Assembly (NCBI GenBank): GCA_963768775.1
Contig: CAVYIY010000006.1
Coordinates: 1-64,000 of the forward strand
DNA: 64,000 nucleotides
Source: FEN-33 sp963768775
Lineage (GTDB): Archaea > Thermoplasmatota > Thermoplasmata > Methanomassiliicoccales > UBA472
Reading direction: 5' to 3'
The position numbers were made by a program, and so were the translations under genes. A model generated the notes under the pieces. It was given only the letters and a program-made list of their open reading frames with translations, made no database searches and was not told the origin of the DNA. Positions within the stretch are counted from its first letter, which is position 1; each line of letters starts with the position of its first letter. This document shows positions 57,711 through 64,000 of this stretch, one piece after another.

Positions 57711-58793
57711 TCAAGACTTCTTCTTTCTGTTATTTAATACGAGTTCGTAAACCTCTTCGGTCTGCTCGGCCGATCGCTCCCAGGTATACAATTTCGCTCG
57801 CTCCTTCGCTTTCTGCCCGAGAAGGATTCTAAGTCTGAAGTCCTCTAGTAGCCTATTCATCGCTGCGGCGAGTGCTGCTGGTTCGTTCGGCGGTACCAAC
57901 AGGCCGCAATCTTGCACGACCTCAGGAAGCCCCCCAACGTTCGTACAGACCAGCGTCTTGCCATATGACATCGCCTCCGCCGCGGCGATTCCGTAGGCCT
58001 CTTGAGTGGAAGGCATCACAAAGAACTTGCAGCAAGCGAACAGCTCGGCCTTGCGCTCCTCGCTGACCTTCCCCAGGAATTGCACCTTTTCCTGCAGGTC
58101 TAAATGGATGCGCAGCCTCTCCAATTCCCTTCTCTCCGGCCCCCCACCAGCGATGAGGAGCTTGCCATTCACCTTGGGCATGGCCTGCATGAGGTCCCTC
58201 AGGCCTTTGGTGCGGACCATTCTTCCCAAGGAGAGGATGTAATCCCCCTCCTCCATCATGAGATCCGGAATCTCCACGCCATTCGGGATGACTGTCATCT
58301 TCGATTCGTCGTAACCGCGACGAATCAATTCGTGTTTGATGAATTCGCTGATGCAAACGACCTCATCGAAGCACCTAACCTTCCGGCGGAAATTCACATC
58401 GTTGAGATAGCTTAGATGTCGTATGAGGCCGACTCCTTCTCCAAAGACGTTGTGCGACGTATGCACCTTCGCGCCGGCATAGCGGATTACGTCTTTGGTA
58501 TAGGAAGGCGACCAGCGGTAATGGAAATCGACGATGTCAGGGTTGATGCCCCGCAGGGTTTCCAGCACCCCTTTCGTCGAAACGTAAGGAGGATTGTAGA
58601 TGTCGATGAAGCGCGAAGGGAGGCGCACCACTTCGTAACCGGAGATGGTCTCCTTCTCCTTGGTCCCCGGCAATCGGCTCGTGACCACCGTCACTTCGTG
58701 CTTCAGGGCTAGCCTTTTGCAGAGGTGATGGATGCGATGCTCTATCCCGCCCATGTATGGGTAGTGGTAGGGGTTAAGGTGGACAATTCGCAT
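57711..58793 (-). CDS. GT4-family glycosyltransferase
   Basis: This is a GT-B fold transferase of 360 residues. The start MRIVHLNPYHYPYMGGIEHRI and the C-terminal nucleotide-sugar motif EAYGIAAAEAMSYGKTLVCT (EX7E type) identify family GT4. VIPNGVEIPDL and LSLGRMVRTKGLRDL lie between. The acceptor is unknown; lipid, glycan or protein glycosylation are possible. The first codons overlap the end of the upstream VTT-domain gene by 20 bases, so they are co-transcribed. Confidence 0.9.
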   Translation of the reverse strand: MRIVHLNPYHYPYMGGIEHRIHHLCKRLALKHEVTVVTSRLPGTKEKETISGYEVVRLPSRFIDIYNPPYVSTKGVLETLRGINPDIVDFHYRWSPSYTKDVIRYAGAKVHTSHNVFGEGVGLIRHLSYLNDVNFRRKVRCFDEVVCISEFIKHELIRRGYDESKMTVIPNGVEIPDLMMEEGDYILSLGRMVRTKGLRDLMQAMPKVNGKLLIAGGGPERRELERLRIHLDLQEKVQFLGKVSEERKAELFACCKFFVMPSTQEAYGIAAAEAMSYGKTLVCTNVGGLPEVVQDCGLLVPPNEPAALAAAMNRLLEDFRLRILLGQKAKERAKLYTWERSAEQTEEVYELVLNNRKKKS

Positions 58794-59382
58794 TGGCCTT
58801 CTTCATCCTCCTTCTGCGGATCAGGGACAGCGCAAAGCTGGCCACGAGGATCCCAATGACCATGGTCAAGGTCACCAGCTCCGCCGTCCCTTCAGAGAGG
58901 AGCTCGAAGAACCAGCTGCTGAGCAGCAGTATGAGGCCATATTTCACGATCCCGCCGATGAGGGTGTAAATCACTGCCTTGCGGTAAGACCAGTCGAGAA
59001 TGGCGACGAAGGCTCCTAGGAATGGAAGAACGGGCGCTATGCGGTTCACCAGGATGATCCTCTCATCTTTCACGATGAGGAAATCCTTGTACTTGCACAC
59101 CGCCCGACGGATCATCTTCGGGACCTTCACCTTCTTCGCGATCAGATAGAGCGTGGTCAGGCCGGCGAACTCAGCCACTGCGATCGTCACTAGAATAAGG
59201 ATCCCCAAGGCCCAGGCCGAGGTGGTCTGCAGCCCGGCGATGAAGATGATGACGGTGATCAGCTCTGGTAGCGTCGGGAAGATTATCGCATCGATGTAGA
59301 AGAGGACGAAAATGGCTGCGAGCCAGCCCAGAGGGCCCAGTCCGGAGAAGAAGTGGTATATCTCCTGGCCAATGTCTACCAT
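58774..59382 (-). CDS. VTT-domain (DedA/SNARE-associated) membrane protein
   Basis: The 202-residue protein with about five hydrophobic helices belongs to the DedA/VTT type, some of whose members are linked to lipid transport or flipping. It shows PTLPELITVIIFIAG near the N-terminus and the conserved re-entrant-like NRIAPVLPFLGAFVAILDWSY around residue 115-135. A lysine/arginine-rich tail ends at the cytoplasm. Sandwiched between two GT4 genes on the same strand, a role in moving a glycosylated lipid is a reasonable guess. Confidence 0.8.
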   Translation of the reverse strand: MVDIGQEIYHFFSGLGPLGWLAAIFVLFYIDAIIFPTLPELITVIIFIAGLQTTSAWALGILILVTIAVAEFAGLTTLYLIAKKVKVPKMIRRAVCKYKDFLIVKDERIILVNRIAPVLPFLGAFVAILDWSYRKAVIYTLIGGIVKYGLILLLSSWFFELLSEGTAELVTLTMVIGILVASFALSLIRRRRMKKANANCPP

Positions 59383-59391
59383 CTCATCCAG

Positions 59392-60576
59392 TTAGGATTG
59401 CTGGATTCTTAATCCTTTCTTCCGACCCGATCCGCCTTGGCCTTGATCGCATAGTCGGTATAGGTCAACCAACCGGAGCGTCTCATCTGCAAGAGAGAAC
59501 TTGGAAGCGCTCTCGATCGCCTTCGGCCCCATCCCTCCAGCATTGGCCAACGCCATCTCGGTCGCCCTCATCCAAGACACTGGGTCCTCTTCGAACCGAT
59601 AGCCGTTTACGCCATCTTCGATCAGCTCGGCCACCGCCCGGAAGTTGATGCCCACTACCGGCTTCCCCATGGCCATGGCCTCCAAGGCGACGAGTCCCTG
59701 CGTCTCGAACTTCGAGGCGAGCGTCAGGACGTCACAGGCCGCATAGTACTCCGGAAGCTGATCGTCTGGAAGGAAGCCGGTGAAATTGACGAGGCCCTTT
59801 AGCCCCAGATCCTCGGCCATCTTCTCATAGTGTTCTTTGGCCGGCCCGGTGCCGACGACCATGAGCCTTACGTCGTCGTGGCGCTTCGCCAGCATCCCGA
59901 ACCCCTCCAGGACCAGTTCCAGGTTCTTTTCCCGGGCGATCCTGCCGACATGCAATACGACCTTTTCGTTCGACAGGCCAAATTTGGCCCGCACCTTCGT
60001 CCCATCCAATCCTGGACGGAATCTTTCGCTGTCGACGCCGGTCGGAAGCACTTCGATCCGCCGCATCCGAGGGGCTGAGGCCAGCAGTTCCTTCTTAATC
60101 GACTCCGTCGGAGCGATGACCACTTCAGATCGCTGCAGCACTCGCTTCAGGTAGATCCACATCAGCCTCCGCACCATCTGGTCCGGGAACGGCGTGAAAT
60201 TGTAGTACTTGGCGGCGTCGGTGACCATCGTATGGAATGTCACGACTACAGGCTTCCTTAGGGACCGTCCGGCGAACATGCTGCGCAGCGCCATGAATAG
60301 CAGTCCATGGGTATGGATGACATCAATCTGGAGCTCCTTCAGTATCTGGCATTTGTTGGTGGGGAATATCGGGATCCGATATCCGGCGTACCGCTTGAAA
60401 CCGATCGAGCGGAAATAGTAAACGCCCGGCTCTCTCGGCTCTCCTTTGCCCGGCTCTGGCGCGAAGACGAACACTTGGTGGCCCAGTTGCTCCAATTCCT
60501 TCTTGGTAAGGAGGATCGAGGTGACGACGCCATCCCTCGAAGGAAGATAGGTGTCAGTGAACATTGCGATCTTCAA
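59392..60576 (-). CDS. GT4-family glycosyltransferase (lipid-glucosyltransferase-like)
   Basis: This GT-B transferase has 394 residues. The N-terminal MKIAMFTDTYLPSRDGVVTSI resembles diacylglycerol glucosyltransferases and related GT4 enzymes. HTHGLLFMALRSM follows, then VLPTGVDSERFRPG and LHVGRIAREKNLELVL. The nucleotide-sugar motif FETQGLVALEAMAMGKPVVG is present. It is separated from the VTT gene by nine bases and from thiDN by four. With the other GT4 and the VTT protein, glycolipid formation is a working idea. Confidence 0.9.
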   Translation of the reverse strand: MKIAMFTDTYLPSRDGVVTSILLTKKELEQLGHQVFVFAPEPGKGEPREPGVYYFRSIGFKRYAGYRIPIFPTNKCQILKELQIDVIHTHGLLFMALRSMFAGRSLRKPVVVTFHTMVTDAAKYYNFTPFPDQMVRRLMWIYLKRVLQRSEVVIAPTESIKKELLASAPRMRRIEVLPTGVDSERFRPGLDGTKVRAKFGLSNEKVVLHVGRIAREKNLELVLEGFGMLAKRHDDVRLMVVGTGPAKEHYEKMAEDLGLKGLVNFTGFLPDDQLPEYYAACDVLTLASKFETQGLVALEAMAMGKPVVGINFRAVAELIEDGVNGYRFEEDPVSWMRATEMALANAGGMGPKAIESASKFSLADETLRLVDLYRLCDQGQGGSGRKKGLRIQQS

Positions 60577-60580
60577 TGCA

Positions 60581-61897
60581 TCACCGCAATTGTAGGGCGG
60601 GGCTGATCTTCTCTATCACATCGAACGGGTCCTGTCCGAGGATCCTTATCATCGCTTCCTTTCCGATGCCGCCCCGATCGAAGATCACGTCGGGCACCCT
60701 TCCCGCTTTCTTGATCGCCAACACGGTGCCCCATTCCATGCTGCTTACTCCCTCTGGTTCCTTGCTGCGGTCGAAGCTGGCTATCTCCAGGCCCGACGCC
60801 CTCAGCTTTGATAGGTTGTCTTCGCTGTACCTCAGGTTTAGGGCCGACCTCATGCAGGGATCGCAATTCATGGCGGCAAGGACGATCGTGGCAACATGCC
60901 GGGAGGCACCGAATCCGAGGCATCCGACATGGCGGGCCTCATTGCCGAACCCGACGATCCTTCCCTTGATTGCGCAGACGTCCTCATGATATCTGGCTTG
61001 CGGCAAGGCATAAGCGAAATTGATGCCCACCTCTGGAACCCATTCGCGGCGCAGCATTCCCTCCAGCACCGTCACCGCCTCGTCCAATGCGACCAGCACC
61101 GGATAGCGCAGCAGGTCGCGCTCCATAGTCGCCAGCGAATGGACGATCTTCAGCCCTTTTCCGACGCTGTAGCTCATGCTCAGGGCATCATTGATGTTGC
61201 CTCTGGCGAGCACGACCGCCTCTTGCAATTCCTCCCCCTTTGCCAGGTGAGCGGTTATGTAGGAAGCGAGATGACAACCAGCCCCGTGAGCTTTGACGTC
61301 CACCCTCGGTCCATGGACCTCGGTGAAGTCGCCTTCGGCGAATAGCAGGTCCTTCACGTCTGCTCCTTCGAAGTGGCCGCCCTTCAGAAGCACCGCGCCC
61401 GCCCCCAGGTCCGATATCTGCCTGCAAGCCTTGCGTGCGTCCGCGCCAGAGCGGATCTTAATCCCCGCCAGCATCTCCGCTTCGCTCTTGTTCGGAGTGA
61501 CAAGCGAAGCGATCGGTATGAGCTCCTTCCTCAGGGTTGCGACCAGATCTCCTGAGAACAGGGAGTCCCCGACCCCGGCGATGAGGACAGGATCGACGAC
61601 AAGTGGAATGTTCGAGCGCTTCAACCTCTTCGCCACGACCCTTGCGATCCCGGTGGAGTAGAGCATCCCGGTCTTCGCCGCCGCGATTTTTGTGTCGTCA
61701 AGAACGGCCTCGAGTTGAGATAGCACATGCTCCTCGGGCACGGGTAGTATATCGCTGACCCGCTGGGTATTCTGGGAGGTGATAGCGGTGATGACAGTGG
61801 TGCCATGAACGCCCAAAGAGGCGAAGGCCTTGAGGTCCGCTTGGATGCCTGCCCCCCCGATGGGGTCGGACCCGGCGATGGACAGCGCGACGACCAT
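60581..61897 (-). CDS. thiDN: Bifunctional ThiD-ThiN: HMP(-P) kinase / thiamine-phosphate synthase
   Basis: The N-terminal 260 residues are ThiD, a ribokinase-like kinase for hydroxymethylpyrimidine (VVALSIAGSDPIGGAGIQADL, VVDPVLIAGVGDSLFSG, KAHGAGCHLASYITAHLAKG with GAGC anion hole). The C-terminal 175 residues are ThiN, the archaeal thiamine-phosphate synthase (EVGINFAYALPQARYHEDVC to DVIFDRGGIGKEAMIRILG). Fusion is common in Archaea. Start set at ATG giving MVVALSIAGSD; upstream codons are unconserved. First gene of a four-gene minus-strand run with two GT4 genes and a VTT gene, an unexpected partnership. Confidence 0.94.
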   Translation of the reverse strand: MVVALSIAGSDPIGGAGIQADLKAFASLGVHGTTVITAITSQNTQRVSDILPVPEEHVLSQLEAVLDDTKIAAAKTGMLYSTGIARVVAKRLKRSNIPLVVDPVLIAGVGDSLFSGDLVATLRKELIPIASLVTPNKSEAEMLAGIKIRSGADARKACRQISDLGAGAVLLKGGHFEGADVKDLLFAEGDFTEVHGPRVDVKAHGAGCHLASYITAHLAKGEELQEAVVLARGNINDALSMSYSVGKGLKIVHSLATMERDLLRYPVLVALDEAVTVLEGMLRREWVPEVGINFAYALPQARYHEDVCAIKGRIVGFGNEARHVGCLGFGASRHVATIVLAAMNCDPCMRSALNLRYSEDNLSKLRASGLEIASFDRSKEPEGVSSMEWGTVLAIKKAGRVPDVIFDRGGIGKEAMIRILGQDPFDVIEKISPALQLR

Positions 61898-62102
61898 GAA
61901 TCGATATTGTCTAATGGTCTTTAATCCCATCGCGTGATAGTCGTCAATCCTTCTCTCGAATTCCAAGCATCCAATTGGTGAATTCGCAATGGAGGACAAG
62001 GTCTAATTAACAATTGTGGCAATGCCAGTATAGCAGAAGCACTGCACATTCTGACTGTTGGCTAGGAAAAGTTAAATACGCACGTCCTCATCAAAAGGGA
62101 CG

Positions 62103-62471
62103 ATGAAGGCGATCAGCGGGCACTTCGTGCTCAAGAACAAGAAAGACTACCGCGACATCGCTAGAGTCTTTCCTGAGGTGCTGACCACCTTCCTCGAAGA
62201 GACCGACCAAATGCCGGAGGACGAGGAGGTGCTGCGCATGTTTATCTACCTCAACCAGGTGGAGCTGGAGCACAACGGCAAGCCTGAGGGATATAACCGC
62301 AAGGGCCGGATGCGCATCGTTTTCCCGCTCACGCGGAAGGAGTTCTATATTCGGGGCACAGCGCGGAGCAGCGAGGTGGTTCGGATCACTGAGAAGCTGA
62401 GTTCGATTCTCACCAAAGGCGGCGTTGATCACGAGATCGAGTACAATGCCCTTTCTTCCGTCGAAGAGTGA
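62103..62471 (+). CDS. Small conserved-looking hypothetical protein
   Basis: The 122-residue soluble protein starts MKAISGHFVLKNKKDYRDIA and ends with a charged helix. It contains RVFPEVLTTFLEETDQMPED, LNQVELEHNGKPEGYNRKG, and RMRIVFPLTRKEFYIRGTARS, suggesting an alpha/beta fold. No catalytic motif is obvious and I cannot name the family. A TATA-like AAGTTAAATACG lies about 25-30 bases before the ATG, suggesting a very short leader. Confidence 0.75.
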   Translation: MKAISGHFVLKNKKDYRDIARVFPEVLTTFLEETDQMPEDEEVLRMFIYLNQVELEHNGKPEGYNRKGRMRIVFPLTRKEFYIRGTARSSEVVRITEKLSSILTKGGVDHEIEYNALSSVEE

Positions 62472-63113
62472 AATGAGGCGTTTCTGGCCGAGAATTGCTG
62501 GTGGGCATCAAAGCCTTTCAGTCATGTTATTGCATATGAATGAAGTCCACACCGGGATTTGCACCTAGTTTTCACCGGCAAATAACCTGTTTGAATGCTT
62601 AAGCCAGATTGAACTTAACAGACTTTAGGCGAAAATATACTTTATACGACATATGTATACATTTTAGGCAATTAATTTATATAATTAATTTGTATAATAA
62701 TACGAAAATTCTCGATGCTGAGAAATCGGGATGCAATTACCTTCACCCTATGACTTAAAGAACGCATTTCTCATTTTCATGAAATCGGACAGAATCGAGA
62801 TCAGTCAAGGTGTGTTCCCGGATGAGTCCGAACCTCAAATCATCCCATTTTAAAAAATAAGAAGGGAAAGGGTTTCGCCGTTTGAAGGCTTTTACTGGTG
62901 CGATTTGATAGTTGTGCCATTGATCATATGGGGCAGCTACTGTTGCTATTTCTAAGCTGAACTCTTGGATATTCGGTTGTAAAGAACGATGCCTTTCCTC
63001 CTGCACCATACATCCATGCTCCATTCTATTTCTATCTCTATGATTTTGTAAGGTACCCCGTTCAATGTGTTTATCTACCACGAGTTCAAATTGTTTGTTC
63101 TGGGAGAAAATAA
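62472..63113. other. Long AT-rich intergenic region
   Basis: No convincing gene. A minus-strand frame of 180 codons runs through it into the hemerythrin gene, but it lacks recognisable motifs and overlaps that gene's start. The stretch 62630-62700 is strongly AT-rich, with several TATA-like strings and a palindrome. GGGAGAAAATAA before the hemerythrin ATG is its ribosome-binding site. Confidence 0.5.
62670..62690. promoter_or_regulatory. AT-rich palindrome, possible operator
   Basis: AATTAATT-TATAT-AATTAATT is a perfect inverted repeat in the long AT-rich spacer upstream of the hemerythrin gene. It could be a regulator site or simply chance in AT-rich sequence. Confidence 0.35.
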
Positions 63114-63713
63114 ATGTCTGGACCGATCGATGCAATACAATGCTTGCATAATGCATTTCGTCGCGATATGCTTCAGATCGATGAAGCGGCGTATGAGATG
63201 GCGCGCAGGAAAGGAGATATTTCCCAGATCCTGCGCAGATTTCATGTGATGGGGGAAATCCTAGAATATCACGCGAAAGGGGAAGAGGCGGCCGCATTCC
63301 CCGCGGTCAACAGGATCGCCCCTCAATTCGCGGACACCTACATCATGGACCATCGGGAATTAGATAGATTGGTGAGCGGGCTGGAGTTGTTAAGCAATGA
63401 TCCTGACGACCTAACCGCCGCCAGGGAGACCGCGGCCATGAACCAGCACTTAAGGCTGCATCTTGACAAAGAGGACAAGTTCATGTACCCTCTTCTGCAA
63501 ACTCGGTTGTCAGGGCCCGAACAGGCATCCATGGTCGGGCGCATGTCCGGAGGGGTACCTCCGGAAAAAGCACCGATGCTCGTGAATTGGCTCTACCCGT
63601 TGCTTGATCCTGGAGAACGTGCCGTGATGACCGGGGTCTGGAAGCTCCTGATGCCTCCGGAGATCTTCGAAAAGCATAGATCTCTGATCCGAAATATCAT
63701 CGGTGTAGAGTAG
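63114..63713 (+). CDS. Hemerythrin-like HHE-domain protein
   Basis: This 199-residue helical protein has the metal-binding pattern of hemerythrin-like HHE domains: CLHNAFRRDMLQIDEAAYEM (first His and Asp), ILEYHAKGEEAAAFPAV (His-x3-Glu), MDHRELDRLVSGL and MNQHLRLHLDKEDKFMYPLL (His and Glu). A di-iron site is expected. Known relatives sense or bind O2, NO or take part in iron-sulfur repair. The C-terminal 60 residues (GVPPEKAPMLVNWLYPLLDP onwards) form a second helical part. Function in an anaerobe could be oxygen or NO detection or defence. Confidence 0.82.
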   Translation: MSGPIDAIQCLHNAFRRDMLQIDEAAYEMARRKGDISQILRRFHVMGEILEYHAKGEEAAAFPAVNRIAPQFADTYIMDHRELDRLVSGLELLSNDPDDLTAARETAAMNQHLRLHLDKEDKFMYPLLQTRLSGPEQASMVGRMSGGVPPEKAPMLVNWLYPLLDPGERAVMTGVWKLLMPPEIFEKHRSLIRNIIGVE

Positions 63714-63942
63714 GGCGATCTTGTTAGAAGATTGCCTGGACTAGAATAGGAAGGAATCATTTGACATATCTTTGCCAGCGTTTGTCAATCGCCGAAGAAA
63801 GAAAATGTAAGGAAAAGGTTTTGCAGCAATCTAAGGAATTGAAATTAGGAAATAAATGTCTGGCCAGGAAAGATTTCAAATCTCGACGCCGCGATATTAC
63901 TCATGGCCTGCCTGTATCCTCGAGGGATTACGCTCTCTAGCT
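63714..63942. other. Intergenic, nothing recognised
   Basis: Between the hemerythrin stop and the last possible gene I see no coding pattern or RNA structure that I can support. Confidence 0.4.
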
Positions 63943-64000
63943 TCAAGCCGAGGACTTGTTCAGGGCCACGGCGGCACGAATTAGGGTCTTCAGAGCGTCC
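63943..64000 (-). CDS. Possible 3' end of a gene continuing past the window
   Basis: On the minus strand a frame open to the window edge ends DALKTLIRAAVALNKSSA followed by TGA. The composition (helical, alanine and leucine rich) is plausible for a protein C-terminus, but 18 codons are too few to identify it. Confidence 0.3.
   Translation of the reverse strand, partial: DALKTLIRAAVALNKSSA

Noticed and set aside
62755..63297. Minus-strand 180-codon frame overlapping the hemerythrin gene start
   Set aside because: It has no recognisable motif, runs antisense through the clearly coding start of the hemerythrin gene, and its composition is irregular.

Overview
This window is archaeal. Genes start shortly after TATA-like boxes. 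A 23S rRNA gene stands alone with no 16S or 5S beside it, as in Thermoplasma and its relatives. The information-processing and lipid genes are archaeal: rpl10e, RNase P subunit Rpp21, dph2, the queD-queC-queE set for archaeosine, archaeal threonyl-tRNA synthetase, mevalonate kinase, geranylgeranyl reductase and a tetraether-synthase-like radical SAM enzyme. A methanogenesis-marker-4 (mtxX) homologue, a nifB homologue and a methylcobamide:CoM methyltransferase-like gene suggest a methylotrophic methanogen in the Thermoplasmatota, probably near Methanomassiliicoccales. That placement is inference; no mcr gene is present.

Region 1 (1-17.3 kb) is a giant imperfect inverted repeat. The order sua5 - MBL hydrolase - sucC - sucD - 23S rRNA - secreted protein - nifB occurs twice, pointing outwards from a unique centre of about 250 bp (8362-8611). 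The right arm is intact except that nifB is cut at the centre. In the left arm every protein gene carries a frame-breaking indel. The left 23S rRNA differs strongly from the right one, yet several stems show compensating changes, so it is a real rRNA sequence and not noise. Similarity between the arms changes abruptly at the 3' end of the 23S gene: the inner part is nearly identical but has clustered small indels, while the outer part has the substitution pattern of diverged orthologues or old paralogues. This looks like a mosaic, either a real duplication or an assembly chimera between related genomes.

Region 2 (17.4-26.6 kb) holds methionine aminopeptidase, tRNA-Leu(CAA), a ChrB-PAS-GAF-like sensor fusion, glutamate dehydrogenase (two frameshifts) followed by the electron-bifurcating NfnAB pair, a Bat-type HTH regulator, a 30-residue membrane peptide and a small zinc-ribbon protein. 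Region 3 (27-33.4 kb) contains RNase III (uncommon in Archaea), an unknown acidic protein, mevalonate kinase, and a tightly overlapping tes-ferredoxin-ggr lipid operon divergent from a TrmB-like regulator. Region 4 (33.4-39.2 kb) is a 1420-residue surface protein with a lamin-tail domain, and an MscS channel.

Region 5 (39.2-50.6 kb) is mostly housekeeping: serS, small RNA-binding genes, rpl10e, dph2, mtxX, queDCE, and a four-gene operon of isopropylmalate/citramalate type (LeuA/CimA-LeuC-LeuD-LeuB). Region 6 (50.6-64 kb) has the methyltransferase, an APC permease, thrS, a second 30-residue membrane peptide similar to the first, a membrane-anchored FKBP, a thiDN-GT4-VTT-GT4 operon, a small unknown protein and a hemerythrin-like protein. 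A few single-base frameshifts in otherwise perfectly conserved genes (gdhA, ggr) suggest that some residual sequencing indels remain in the contig.
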